Positions 8,175 to 17,963 of a DNA stretch of 64,000 bases are shown piece by piece. Below the pieces are notes generated by a model, which was not told the DNA's origin, made no database searches, and saw only the letters and a program-made list of their open reading frames with translations. The position numbers and the translations under genes were made by a program. Every line of letters begins with the position of its first letter. Position 1 is the first letter of the stretch. Source of the stretch: Hyphomicrobiaceae bacterium UBA7697 (GTDB lineage Bacteria > Pseudomonadota > Alphaproteobacteria > Rhizobiales > Methyloligellaceae); contig DLGJ01000005.1 of the NCBI GenBank assembly GCA_002482645.1, forward strand, positions 270,730 through 334,729, in the 5' to 3' direction.

Positions 8175-9095
8175 TTATTCCGTGAGGTTAAAGACCCGCG
8201 AGGGGCGGAATTCTCCTTGCTCCACCTCCCCGAGAGCCACGAGCGATCCCTTGGAAACCGCGTAAACCGGCCCCGTCACGATTGGGGCATCGCGGCCCCG
8301 CAGCAGGACGGAGCGCCCCTGACGCAATTTGGCGGCATCGGCCGCGGTGATGCTGAGAGACGGAAGGTCCTCAAGCGCCGTCTCCACGGGCTTCAGCAGC
8401 CCGAGCAGTGCGTCACGGTCTTCGCCGGCCGCCCGTTCCACATCGGCCAGAGTCACCGCGTCGTCCTCGGTGAAGCCGCCCACCCGCGTCCGGCGCAAGG
8501 CGGAGATGTGGCCGAGGCAGTGAAGCGCACGGCCGAGGTCGCGGGCCAAGGCGCGGACATAGGTGCCCTTGCCGCAATCGGCTTCGAGAACGCAGGTGCC
8601 GGGATCGGGAATGTCGACGATCTCGAGCCGGTCGATCGTAACCGTGCGCGGCGGCAGCTCGAACTCTTCCCGGTCGCGGGCAAGGTCGTAAGCGCGGGCG
8701 CCATCCACCTTCAGCGCCGAGAAGCGCGGCGGGATCTGCTCGATGTCACCGGTGAACCGAGGCAGCGCGGCCTCGATTGCGGCGCGCGCCGGGCGCTTGC
8801 CGCTCGTCTCCGTAACCGCGCCTTCGGTGTCGTCCGTCTCCGTCTCCGCGCCGAAACGCACCGTGAAGCGATAGGTCTTGGCCCCGTCGACCGCGAACGG
8901 GACCGTCTTCGTCGCCTCGCCGAACGCGATGGGCAGAATCCCGGTCGCGAGGGGGTCGAGCGTTCCGGCATGACCGGCCTTGGCCGCGTCGTAGAGCCAG
9001 CGCGTCCGTCCCACCGCTTTGGTGGAGGTCAGTCCTTCCGGCTTGTCCAGGATCAACCAGCCATTGACCGCTTGGCCTTTCCGCCGCCGTCCCAT
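8175..9095 (-). CDS. truB: tRNA pseudouridine(55) synthase TruB
   Basis: Isomerises U55 in the T-loop of nearly all tRNAs. It has 306 residues. The catalytic motif GHAGTLDPLATG carries the nucleophilic Asp47. The N-terminus NGWLILDKPEGLTSTKAV and the central CGKGTYVRALARDLG region are family signatures, and a C-terminal PUA-like part follows. It begins 24 bases after rbfA on the minus strand and is followed by rpsO after 162 bases, where a separate rpsO promoter could lie. Confidence 0.96.
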   Translation of the reverse strand: MGRRRKGQAVNGWLILDKPEGLTSTKAVGRTRWLYDAAKAGHAGTLDPLATGILPIAFGEATKTVPFAVDGAKTYRFTVRFGAETETDDTEGAVTETSGKRPARAAIEAALPRFTGDIEQIPPRFSALKVDGARAYDLARDREEFELPPRTVTIDRLEIVDIPDPGTCVLEADCGKGTYVRALARDLGRALHCLGHISALRRTRVGGFTEDDAVTLADVERAAGEDRDALLGLLKPVETALEDLPSLSITAADAAKLRQGRSVLLRGRDAPIVTGPVYAVSKGSLVALGEVEQGEFRPSRVFNLTE

Positions 9096-9119
9096 ACGGA
9101 TCGCCCTTCGCTTGCTTCG

Positions 9120-9512
9120 CTAGTCGTCGAGGTCGCGCGCGACCTGGGGGGAGGCGAGCAATGCGTCGATCCGCGAGGAGGCCTCGAATGTCGTGTCCTC
9201 GCGGAAGCGGAGTTCCGGCATGAACTTCAAGGCCACCCGCTTCGCTACTTCGCCGCGCAGGAAGCGCTTGTGCTGCTCCAGGTGCTTGACGACTTCGTTC
9301 GCCTCGCCGCCGCCGAGCGGCATCACGTAGCAGGTGGCGATCTTGAGGTCCGGCGACATGCGCACTTCCGGAACGGTCAGCGAATGACGTGCGATGACGT
9401 CGTCCATCACGTCGCCCCGCGAGAAGATGTCGGCGAGCGCGTGGCGGATAAGTTCGCCCACCTTCAATTGGCGTTGGCTCGGCGCGCGTGCGCCTTTGTC
9501 TCGGTTGCTCAT
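9120..9512 (-). CDS. rbfA: ribosome-binding factor A
   Basis: Late-stage 30S maturation factor with a single KH-like fold that binds near 16S rRNA helix 1 and is important in cold adaptation. It has 130 residues and the conserved features RQLKVGELIRHALADI, VPEVRMSPDLKIATCYVMPL, a GEVAKRVALKFMPELRF segment and a C-terminal SRIDALL. It lies between infB and truB as in most bacteria. The 141-base infB-rbfA spacer carries a palindromic repeat element. Confidence 0.95.
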   Translation of the reverse strand: MSNRDKGARAPSQRQLKVGELIRHALADIFSRGDVMDDVIARHSLTVPEVRMSPDLKIATCYVMPLGGGEANEVVKHLEQHKRFLRGEVAKRVALKFMPELRFREDTTFEASSRIDALLASPQVARDLDD

Positions 9513-9531
9513 CTTGGATCCTAACTCAAAC

Positions 9532-9630
9532 CGTCATGCCCGGACTCGATCCGGGCGTCCATTCCGAGACGTTTCAGTCACCTGAAGTTCAGTTGGAATG
9601 GATTGCCGGGTCAAGCCCGGCAATGACGAG
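9532..9630. repeat. REP-like extragenic palindrome between infB and rbfA
   Basis: Two GC-rich hairpin arms with related sequence face each other: an outer arm CGTCATGCCCGGACTCGATC (9532-9551) and an opposing arm GGTCAAGCCCGGCAATGACG (9609-9628). Each arm can also fold on itself (GCCCGG-N-CCGGGC and TTGCCGGG-TCAAG-CCCGGCAA). The whole resembles the dispersed GTCATTGCCGGGCTTGACCCGGCAATCCA palindromes known from many rhizobia and relatives. Inside the operon it would form a stable RNA hairpin ahead of rbfA. Confidence 0.8.
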
Positions 9631-9653
9631 TCCGACATCCGGGGCTTTCGGAC

Positions 9654-12194
9654 TTAGAGCGTGCGCTGGACGTGCTCCACCTGGAAGCACTCGATGACGT
9701 CGCCTTCGCGCATGTCCTGATAGCCCTCGAACGCCATGCCGCATTCCTGACCGGCCACCACCTCTTTCACTTCGTCCTTGAAGCGCTTGAGCGTGGACAG
9801 CTCGCCCTCGTGAATAACGACGTTGTCGCGGATCAGGCGGACATGGGCGCCGCGCTCGACCTTGCCTTCGCTCACGCGGCAACCGGCAACCTTGCCGATC
9901 TTGGAAATGTTGAACACTTCCAGGATCTCGGCGTTGCCGAGGAAGGTCTCGCGCCGGGTCGGCGACAAGAGGCCGGACATGGCCTGACGCATATCGTCGA
10001 CGAGATCGTAGATTACCGCGTAATAGCGCACCTCGACGCCGTCGCGCTCCGCGGCGACGCGCGCCTGCGCGTTGGCGCGGACGTTGAAGCCGAGAACCAC
10101 GGCGCCGGATGTGGAGGCCAGCGAGATGTCGGATTCGGTGATGCCGCCGACGCCCGCATGCACGACGCGCGCGCGGACCTCGTCGGAGCCAAGCTGCGCG
10201 AGCGCGGCATTGATGGCCTCGACCGACCCTTGCACGTCGCCCTTGATGACCAGCGGGAACTCCTTGATGCCGTCTTCCTTGAGCTGATTCATCATCTGCT
10301 CGAGGCTGCCGCGCTGACCGGCGACCGCCAGCGTCTTGCGCCGCTCGCGCTCGCGGTACTCGGTGATCTCGCGGGCCCGCGCCTCGTTCTCCACGACGGC
10401 GAACTGGTCACCGGCTTCCGGAGCCGAGTCGAAGCCCAACACCTCGACAGGAACCGACGGTCCGGCTTCCTTGGTGTGGTCGCCGACATCGTTGATGAGC
10501 GCCCGCACGCGGCCCCAAGCCGAGCCCGCGACGATGATGTCGCCGAGCTTCAGCGTGCCGCGCTGGACGAGGGCCGTGCCAACAGGGCCGCGGCCCCGCT
10601 CGAGCTTCGCCTCGACGATCACGCCCTCGGCCGGGCGGTCGGCATTGGCCTTGAGTTCCAGAACCTCCGCCTGAAGCACCACGGCCTCGAGCAGGACGTC
10701 GAGATTCGTCTTCTTGATCGCCGATACTTCGATCTCCAGCGTGTCGCCGCCCATGCTTTCCACCACGACCTCGTGGCTCAAGAGTTCGGTGCGCACGCGT
10801 TGCGGATCGGCGCCTTGCTTGTCGATCTTGTTGATGGCGATGATGATCGGCACCTCGGCCGCCTTGGCGTGGTTGATCGCCTCGATCGTTTGCGGCTTCA
10901 CGCCGTCGTCGGCCGCCACGACCAGAATGACGATATCCGTCACCTTGGCGCCGCGGGCGCGCATGGCGGTGAAGGCCTCGTGGCCCGGCGTATCGATGAA
11001 GGTGATCTTCTGGCCAGAGGGCACCGTGACCTGATAGGCGCCGATATGCTGCGTGATGCCGCCGGCCTCCTGGCTGACGACGTTCGCGGCCCGGATGGCG
11101 TCCAGAAGCGACGTCTTGCCATGATCGACGTGGCCCATGATGGTCACGATCGGCGCACGCGGTGCCAGATCCTCGTCCTTGTCTTTCGCGCCGATAAAGC
11201 CTTCTTCGACATCGGCTTCGGAGACGCGGCGGACCGTGTGGCCGAAATCCTCGGCGATGAGCTGCGCGGTGTCCGAATCGATCACGTCCGTGATCTTGTG
11301 CATCGCGCCGTCCTTCATCAGGTACTTGATGATTTCGACGCCCCGCTCGGCCATGCGGTTGGCGAGTTCCTGAATCGTGATGACGTCGGGGATCGTCACC
11401 TCACGGATAATCTTCTGTCCAGGCTGCGCGCCGGTCCCCTGCTTCTTCTGCCGTTCGCGGTGACGCTTCAACGAGGCAAGGCTGCGCTGACGCTGCTCTT
11501 CGTCGAGCGCGTTGGTGATGGTCAGGCGTCCGCGAACGCGGCGCTCCTCGCCACGCCGCGGTGTGGCGGTGCCCTTTTTATGGCGCGCGTCGGCTTGCCG
11601 CTTCGGCTGTTCTTCCTTCTCCGGCTCGAGGGGCCGGCGGGCGGACGCTTCGGCTGTCGGGGCCGGCTTGGCCTTGGCCCCTGCCTTGCCCTCCGCCTTT
11701 TCCCCGGCCGCGTCCTCGGCGGCCTTCTTCGCCTCTTCCTCGCGTTTGCGCGCGTCGGCTTCGGCGGCTTCCTCGGCGGCTTCCTTGGCGCGCTGCTCCG
11801 CAAGGGCGGCCTCGCGCGCGGCATCTTCCTTGGCGCGCTCGCGCTCTTCGGCCTCGCGGACCCGGGCGTCGGCCAGCGCCTTGGCGCGGGCGTCCTTCTC
11901 CTCTTCGGAGAGCTGCTTCAGGACGACCCCGGAGCGGCGCTGCTTGCTCGCGGCGGGCTTCACGGCCTCTTTCACAGGGGCTTTGGCCTGAAGCGTTTCC
12001 TTGGGTTCATCGGCGGACTGAGCGGCCGTCCCGCCGGGTCCGATCGACCGGCGCTTCTTCTTCTCGACCAAGACGGACTTGGAGCGCCCATGGCTGAAGC
12101 TCTGGCGTACATGGCCCGATTCAACGTTCCGGCGCAAATTGAGTGTCCTCTTGCGCCCGCCCGTTTTGCCCTCAGTCTCGTTGGTTTCGCTCAT
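9654..12194 (-). CDS. infB: translation initiation factor IF-2
   Basis: GTPase that brings fMet-tRNA to the 30S subunit and promotes subunit joining. It has 846 residues. The N-terminal third (about 45-250) is a long Lys/Ala/Glu/Arg-rich, probably coiled or disordered segment typical of alphaproteobacterial IF-2. The IF2_N region is around 265-320. G-domain motifs are GHVDHGKT at 354-361, DTPGHE at 401-406 and NKID at 455-458. Domains II-IV follow, ending in an initiator-tRNA-binding C-domain. Its ATG overlaps the ylxR stop by four bases (ATGA), which implies coupling. It is followed by rbfA across the palindromic spacer. Confidence 0.97.
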   Translation of the reverse strand: MSETNETEGKTGGRKRTLNLRRNVESGHVRQSFSHGRSKSVLVEKKKRRSIGPGGTAAQSADEPKETLQAKAPVKEAVKPAASKQRRSGVVLKQLSEEEKDARAKALADARVREAEERERAKEDAAREAALAEQRAKEAAEEAAEADARKREEEAKKAAEDAAGEKAEGKAGAKAKPAPTAEASARRPLEPEKEEQPKRQADARHKKGTATPRRGEERRVRGRLTITNALDEEQRQRSLASLKRHRERQKKQGTGAQPGQKIIREVTIPDVITIQELANRMAERGVEIIKYLMKDGAMHKITDVIDSDTAQLIAEDFGHTVRRVSEADVEEGFIGAKDKDEDLAPRAPIVTIMGHVDHGKTSLLDAIRAANVVSQEAGGITQHIGAYQVTVPSGQKITFIDTPGHEAFTAMRARGAKVTDIVILVVAADDGVKPQTIEAINHAKAAEVPIIIAINKIDKQGADPQRVRTELLSHEVVVESMGGDTLEIEVSAIKKTNLDVLLEAVVLQAEVLELKANADRPAEGVIVEAKLERGRGPVGTALVQRGTLKLGDIIVAGSAWGRVRALINDVGDHTKEAGPSVPVEVLGFDSAPEAGDQFAVVENEARAREITEYRERERRKTLAVAGQRGSLEQMMNQLKEDGIKEFPLVIKGDVQGSVEAINAALAQLGSDEVRARVVHAGVGGITESDISLASTSGAVVLGFNVRANAQARVAAERDGVEVRYYAVIYDLVDDMRQAMSGLLSPTRRETFLGNAEILEVFNISKIGKVAGCRVSEGKVERGAHVRLIRDNVVIHEGELSTLKRFKDEVKEVVAGQECGMAFEGYQDMREGDVIECFQVEHVQRTL

Positions 12195-12862
12195 TCTTGT
12201 TCCGTATCCAATTCGTATTTGTCTGCGAATGCAGAGATGCCCTCGCGGTAGCGCTCGGCACGCGTGGCCGCCGCAAGGAACTTTTGAGCCGCACCGCCCT
12301 GGATGAGGGCAGCATGTATCACATTTGTCCGTCCCGATGCCAAACCCAATTCATCTGAGGTAAAGGCACAGATGACCGGGAGGCCTCGACCTTGCGAGGC
12401 GGCTCGGGCCTTTCCGTCCAATTTCCGGCATCCGTCCGCCGCCGCGTCCGAGGCGTGAACCAAGGCGGCAACGCGGCCCGTTTGCAGGGCTTCCTCGGCC
12501 TTGGAATGGCCGAACACCACCCCGCCGGCCTTGTTGGCCAGGGCGAACGCACCGAGAGCGGAATCTTTCAGGAGACCGCCGACCTGGCCGGCAAGGCCGT
12601 CCGGGATCTTGGCATCCGTCTTCAACGCGCGGCCGAAGGCCTGGCGTTTGACGGCATCCGCCACCGTATCATAATCGGCGGTCAGCCAAACCCCACGGCC
12701 GGGGAGGCGCTCCTTGAGATCCGGGACGATCACCCCGTCCGGACCGAGCACAAAGCGGATCAGGTCGGATTTAGGCCGGTGGACGCGCGTGAGCGCGCAG
12801 CGCCGCTGGGTATCCCCAGGCGCACCTCGCGTCTCGCTCTGCACCGCCGTTTCCAACTGCAA
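12191..12862 (-). CDS. ylxR: YlxR-domain (DUF448) RNA-binding protein with L7Ae-like C-terminus
   Basis: Protein of 223 residues with two parts. Residues about 15-95 are a YlxR/DUF448 domain (RRCALTRVHRPKSDLIRFV, then LPGRGVWLTADYD). Residues about 100-195 resemble an L7Ae/L30e-like RNA-binding fold (VVFGHSKAEEAL, VHASDAAADGCRKLD). This fused form between nusA and infB is standard in alphaproteobacteria. The family is thought to act in transcription or nucleoid regulation, but no biochemical activity is established for this fused version. It overlaps infB by four bases and starts 22 bases after nusA. Confidence 0.9.
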   Translation of the reverse strand: MQLETAVQSETRGAPGDTQRRCALTRVHRPKSDLIRFVLGPDGVIVPDLKERLPGRGVWLTADYDTVADAVKRQAFGRALKTDAKIPDGLAGQVGGLLKDSALGAFALANKAGGVVFGHSKAEEALQTGRVAALVHASDAAADGCRKLDGKARAASQGRGLPVICAFTSDELGLASGRTNVIHAALIQGGAAQKFLAAATRAERYREGISAFADKYELDTEQE

Positions 12863-12883
12863 CCACCTTGTACGCTAGCCGGC

Positions 12884-14560
12884 TCATGACGCGGATGCGT
12901 CGTCGCCGGAAGCCTCTCCATCCGCGGACGTCTCCACGTCTTCCGCGGGCTCTTCCTCGGCCGACTCCGGCTCGGCTTCGCCGGCCTCATCGGCGATCAA
13001 GTCAGCCTCGTCGATCCAACCGGCCTTCACGCGCGCGGCCAAGATCAGGTCCTCGCATTGCGTCCGGGTCAGGCCGAAGCCGTCCAAAAATCCGGAATGC
13101 CGAATGTTTTCGGTGTCCTTCCGCTCGGTCCATCCGGCGAGATCGTCGGTTGCGCAATCGGCCAGATCCTCGAGCGACTTCACGTCGTTCTCGCCGAGCG
13201 CCACGAGCATGGCCGTGTTGAGGCCTTCGAGTTGCTGCAGGTCGTCCGCCACACCGAGCTCTTTCCGCTTGGCATCGAGTTCGGCTTCGAGCTTCTCGAG
13301 ATGCTCCCGGGCGCGGGCCTGAATCTCGCCCGCGGTTTCCTCGTCGAAGCCTTCGATCGAGGCAATTTCGTCCGTGTCGACGAAGGCCACTTCCTCGACC
13401 GAGGAGAACCCTTCCGAGGCCAGCAGCTGGGCGATGACCTCGTCCACGTCGAGCGCTTCCATGAAGGTGGCCGAACGCTCCGCGAATTCCGCCTGGCGGC
13501 GCTCGGACTCCGACGCCTCGGTCATGATGTCGATGTCCCAACCGGTGAGCTGAGAGGCGAGGCGCACGTTCTGGCCTTTGCGGCCGATGGCGAGCGACAA
13601 TTGCTGATCGGGGACCACCACCTCGATGCGCTCGGCGTCTTCGTCGAGCACGACCTTGACCACCTCGGCGGGCGCGAGCGCGTTCACGATGAACGTGGCC
13701 GCATCGGGCGACCACTGAATGATGTCGATCTTCTCGCCCTGGAGCTCGTTCACGACGGCCTGCACGCGGCTGCCGCGCATGCCGACGCAGGCGCCGACCG
13801 GATCTATCGAACTGTCCCGCGATACCACGGCGATCTTCGCGCGGCTGCCCGGATCGCGGGCGACGGATTTGATGGTGACGATGCCCTCGTACACTTCCGG
13901 CACTTCCTGGGCGAAAAGCTTGGCCATGAAGTCGGGATGCGTGCGCGACAGGAAGATCTGCGGTCCGCGCTGCTCGCGCCGCACGTCGTAGACATAGGCG
14001 CGGATACGGTCGCCATAGCGGAAATTCTCGCGAGGCAGCGTCTCGTCGCGGCGAACCACCGCTTCGGCGCGTCCAAGGTCCACGATGACGTTGCCGTACT
14101 CGACGCGTTTGACGATGCCGTTGACGATCTCGCCCACGCGGTCCTTGTATTCGTCGTACTGACGCTCGCGTTCGGCTTCGCGCACTTTCTGCACAATCAC
14201 CTGCTTGGCGTTCTGCGCGGCCACGCGGCCGAAATCGAGCGGGGGCAGGGGCTCGGCGATGAAGTCGCCCACTTGCGCCGCCGGGTTCTTGCGGCGCGCG
14301 TCGGCCAGCGCGATCTGCGTGGCTTCGAGCGTCACGTCCTCGACGACCTCCAGGAGCCGCGCCAGCGAAATCTCTCCGGTCTTGGGGTCGACTTCCGCCT
14401 TGATCTCGTTCTCGCTGCCATAGCGGGACTTCGCCGCCTTCTGGATCGCGTCTTCCATGGCGGTGATGACGACTTGGCGGTCGATCGACTTCTCCCGCGC
14501 GACGGCATCGGCGATCTGCAAGAGCTCCAGCCTGTTGGCGCTCACGCCTGCCTGGGACAT
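12884..14560 (-). CDS. nusA: transcription termination/antitermination factor NusA
   Basis: RNA polymerase-bound factor that modulates pausing, intrinsic termination and antitermination. It has 558 residues. In order: an N-terminal RNAP-binding domain (about 1-125), S1 (about 135-200), two KH domains (about 210-345, with VGMRGSRVQAVVNELQGEKI and IGRKGQNVRLASQL), helix-hairpin-helix type repeats in the C-terminal part (about 360-500), and an acidic tail rich in Glu, Asp and Ala (about 505-558). It is the second gene of the rimP-nusA-ylxR-infB operon. Confidence 0.96.
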   Translation of the reverse strand: MSQAGVSANRLELLQIADAVAREKSIDRQVVITAMEDAIQKAAKSRYGSENEIKAEVDPKTGEISLARLLEVVEDVTLEATQIALADARRKNPAAQVGDFIAEPLPPLDFGRVAAQNAKQVIVQKVREAERERQYDEYKDRVGEIVNGIVKRVEYGNVIVDLGRAEAVVRRDETLPRENFRYGDRIRAYVYDVRREQRGPQIFLSRTHPDFMAKLFAQEVPEVYEGIVTIKSVARDPGSRAKIAVVSRDSSIDPVGACVGMRGSRVQAVVNELQGEKIDIIQWSPDAATFIVNALAPAEVVKVVLDEDAERIEVVVPDQQLSLAIGRKGQNVRLASQLTGWDIDIMTEASESERRQAEFAERSATFMEALDVDEVIAQLLASEGFSSVEEVAFVDTDEIASIEGFDEETAGEIQARAREHLEKLEAELDAKRKELGVADDLQQLEGLNTAMLVALGENDVKSLEDLADCATDDLAGWTERKDTENIRHSGFLDGFGLTRTQCEDLILAARVKAGWIDEADLIADEAGEAEPESAEEEPAEDVETSADGEASGDDASAS

Positions 14561-14619
14561 TCCTTAGCCTCCAAACAAAGTTACGTTCATAGTCGTCCGG
14601 CGAAGGCCGTCCGCAAACC

Positions 14620-15177
14620 TCATTGAGCGGCTTTCCCGCCCGAAAGATCGGAGCGAAGCCCGTCGAGATCGGCGACCAGCTTCGCTTCGCCGATGAGCGA
14701 GAAGGGAAGGCCGATGATGACGGGCTCGGCGCTGCCCTCCAGCTCGATTTTCAAATGCACTTCGTCCTCGACGACATCCTCGATCGTGCCCTTGAACCGT
14801 TTCCGCCCGTCGACCGGCTCCTTCAGCTCGATCTTGGCGTTGTGTCCCGCCCACAGAGCAAAATCGCTCGGACGGACCAGCGGCCGGTCGATACCGGGCG
14901 AGGAAATCTCCAGCCGGTAGGTTCCGGGCATCGGATCGTAGGCGTCGAGCACCGGCGACAGGCGCCGGCTGATCGTCGCGCAATCGTCCACGCTCATCGT
15001 ACCGTCCGGCCGTTCGGCCATGATCTGCACCGTGCCGCCGTCGCGGCCTGAAATCTTTACGCGGACCAATCGGAATCCGAGTTCGTCGAGCACGGGCTCG
15101 GCAAGGTCGGCGACCGCCCGTTCGATTCCGGTTTCCCGGACGAAGCGGCGGTCTTCTGCTGACGCAAGGCTCGACAT
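14620..15177 (-). CDS. rimP: ribosome maturation factor RimP
   Basis: Needed for 30S subunit assembly. It has 185 residues from the ATG at 15177. The conserved segments are GIERAVADLAEPVLDELGFRLVRVKI, the central SVDDCATISRRLSPVLDAYDP, YRLEISSPGIDRPL and a C-terminal SH3-like barrel. The same frame stays open upstream for 47 more codons, but those encode a low-complexity stretch created by a 21-bp tandem duplication, so the later ATG is preferred. It is the first gene of the minus-strand operon that runs to pnp, with 59 bases to nusA. Confidence 0.93.
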   Translation of the reverse strand: MSSLASAEDRRFVRETGIERAVADLAEPVLDELGFRLVRVKISGRDGGTVQIMAERPDGTMSVDDCATISRRLSPVLDAYDPMPGTYRLEISSPGIDRPLVRPSDFALWAGHNAKIELKEPVDGRKRFKGTIEDVVEDEVHLKIELEGSAEPVIIGLPFSLIGEAKLVADLDGLRSDLSGGKAAQ

Positions 15178-15179
15178 GG

Positions 15180-15221
15180 TGTCTGCGCTCGAAGGCTTTG
15201 TGTCTGCGCTCGAAGGCTTTC
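15180..15221. repeat. 21-bp tandem duplication just upstream of rimP
   Basis: TGTCTGCGCTCGAAGGCTTT plus one base is repeated twice (15180-15200 and 15201-15221) with only the last base differing. It begins two bases before the rimP start codon, so it occupies the ribosome-binding region of the operon leader. Confidence 0.9.
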
Positions 15222-15346
15222 CGCGACCGTCACCCCGGATGCGCTTGGCCAAGGGTGCGACCGGAAGCCCAAAACAAAAAGGAGCGGGCCGCAGCCCACC
15301 CCTGATCAGATCAATCATGAGTTTCTGGCGCTAATATACGGGCTTT

Positions 15347-15376
15347 TTCCAAGGTTTCAAGTTCCAAGGTTTCAAG
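15347..15376. repeat. 15-bp exact tandem duplication
   Basis: TTCCAAGGTTTCAAG occurs twice without a gap (15347-15361, 15362-15376). It lies in the spacer between the LprI-like gene and rimP, within the likely promoter region of the rimP operon. Confidence 0.9.
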
Positions 15377-15418
15377 CGCGCCGCCCGGGAAATGCGAAAC
15401 CGCCTCATGGGGCTCCGA

Positions 15419-15865
15419 TTATTCGGGCAGGAGCTGCCTGCGAACGCGCGCGAAATCCGCCGCCCGTTCCAGGCTCAAGGCGCAAAGGCAGGCGGCCTGG
15501 TTTCCGCCCGTGGCCGTGCCGCCAAAGGCGAGCTCGTCCTCGAAGGTGCAGTTCGCGTCGCGATAGGCGATCCACTTCTTCTGAGCACCCGTCAATGAGC
15601 TGAGAACGCCGTCCGGGCTCTGGCCCATCTCCTTGGCCCAGCCCCGGACGGCGGCCTTTAAGCCGCCATAGGCGTCGTTGAGTTGCGCATCGGCAGCCTC
15701 CGCGGCACGGCCGAGACAGGCCTTGTACTCCACGTTCGACTGGGTTTGCGCCTCGCACGCCGCGTAACAGGCCGCTTCGATATTGGCGCCGGAGAGGGGC
15801 GCGGCGGCCGCAAGCGCCGGAAGGCCGACCAATACGAGAGCGAGCATGATTCGCGGCATGTTCAA
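15419..15865 (-). CDS. secreted LprI-like (DUF1311) protein
   Basis: Exported protein of 148 residues. Residues 1-22 form a signal peptide (MNMPRIMLALVLVGLPALAA). The mature part contains the LprI/DUF1311 pattern: four-helix-type segments with CLGRAAEAADAQLNDAYGGL, AQKKWIAYRDANCTFE and a C-terminal CLCALSLERAADF. Six or more cysteines fit periplasmic disulfides. The family is named after a mycobacterial lysozyme-inhibitor lipoprotein, but most proteobacterial members are uncharacterised and inhibition should not be assumed. Its stop lies about 40 bases from the 15-bp tandem repeat, and it sits 8 bases before the 3' end of trmB, whose strand it shares. Confidence 0.82.
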   Translation of the reverse strand: MNMPRIMLALVLVGLPALAAAAPLSGANIEAACYAACEAQTQSNVEYKACLGRAAEAADAQLNDAYGGLKAAVRGWAKEMGQSPDGVLSSLTGAQKKWIAYRDANCTFEDELAFGGTATGGNQAACLCALSLERAADFARVRRQLLPE

Positions 15866-15873
15866 CTCCTGGT

Positions 15874-16581
15874 TTAGAGACGGGTGAAGCGAAGATAGAC
15901 AGGCTTCCTGCTTTCGCTCAACGCCTTTCTCTCATAGCGCGTCTCCGGCCAGTCCGCGGGCCGCGCGCGCCAGTCCGAGGCCCGGCTCGCCGTCCACGCG
16001 AAAGCCCGGTCGCCGCCGATGGCGAGCAGCGCCTCGCGCACATAGTTCAAGTCGTCGCTGGCGAAACGCAGTTCTCCGCCGGACCGCAAGACGCGGGCGA
16101 GAGCTTGAACGAGCTGCGGCGTCACCAGCCGCCGTTTGGCCTGCCGCTTCTTGGGCCAGGGGTCCGGAAAGAGGATGAAGGCGCGCGAGATCGAATGCTC
16201 GGGGAGCCAGTCGAGGACCTCCCGCCCATCCCCGTCGTGAATGCGGACCGTCTCGATGCCGTGATCGTCGATGCCGCCCAGCAGGCTCGAAACGCCGTTG
16301 AGGAACGGTTCGCAGCCGACGATGCCGATGTCCGGATTGGCAAGGGCTTGCCAGAGAAGATGCTCCCCGGCTCCGAAGCCGATTTCGAGCCAGACCTCGC
16401 GGACGGGCACGGAAAACAGGTCTCGCAGGGTGGCAGGGGCCGGCTCCGACAGGCGGGGACGCAGTGCCGGCAGCAATTCGGCAACGAGCCGTTCTTTGCG
16501 CGCCGTCAGCCGCTTTCCCTTCCGGCGTCCGTAAGACCGGAGCCGCCGAGCGTTCCTGTCACCCTGTCGGTCGTCAGTCAT
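15874..16581 (-). CDS. trmB: tRNA (guanine-N7-)-methyltransferase TrmB
   Basis: SAM-dependent enzyme that methylates G46 in the tRNA variable loop. It has 235 residues from the ATG at 16581; an open frame upstream to 16653 lacks family similarity. The SAM motif I WLEIGFGAGEHLLW, the FPDPWPKKRQAKRRLV signature and a C-terminal TRYERKALSESRKPVYLRF region identify it. It follows metK, the source of its cofactor, on the same strand. A 9-bp stem hairpin lies between the two genes. Confidence 0.95.
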   Translation of the reverse strand: MTDDRQGDRNARRLRSYGRRKGKRLTARKERLVAELLPALRPRLSEPAPATLRDLFSVPVREVWLEIGFGAGEHLLWQALANPDIGIVGCEPFLNGVSSLLGGIDDHGIETVRIHDGDGREVLDWLPEHSISRAFILFPDPWPKKRQAKRRLVTPQLVQALARVLRSGGELRFASDDLNYVREALLAIGGDRAFAWTASRASDWRARPADWPETRYERKALSESRKPVYLRFTRL

Positions 16582-16629
16582 GGCGGCCTTGTGCCGGGCT
16601 TGCGGGAATTTTTCCAGTCCCCAACGCAA

Positions 16630-16653
16630 ATGGCCGGGACGAGGCCCGGCCAT
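16630..16653 (-). terminator. hairpin between metK and trmB
   Basis: A 9-bp stem (ATGGCCGGG at 16630-16638 with CCCGGCCAT at 16645-16653) and a 6-base loop. On the minus strand it lies 25 bases past the metK stop and is followed by TTTGCG, so it may be a weak terminator or an mRNA-stability hairpin. Confidence 0.5.
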
Positions 16654-16677
16654 CAGTGTTCCGCTTGAAGCGGTCCT

Positions 16678-17853
<1,176 letters not shown>

Positions 17854-17879
17854 TTGCGCTTCCCTTCGTATGAAACCTT

Positions 17880-17895
17880 GCGCCCGGCGGGGCGC
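17880..17895 (-). promoter_or_regulatory. GC hairpin in the metK leader
   Basis: GCGCCC (17880-17885) and GGGCGC (17890-17895) form a perfect 6-bp stem with a tetraloop, 26 bases before the metK GTG. It may influence metK translation or transcription. I compared it by eye with SAM-II and SAM/SAH riboswitch consensus features and could not match either. Confidence 0.3.
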
Positions 17896-17963
17896 GTGTC
17901 AGGCGCCGGTTCTGGCAACACGGCGGGCCAAGGTCAAGTCCCTGCCGCCGGTCAGGCTTAAAG

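Noticed and set aside
17854..17963. SAM riboswitch upstream of metK
   Set aside because: Conserved bases of SAM-II and SAM/SAH classes could not be placed. Kept only as a hairpin with low confidence.
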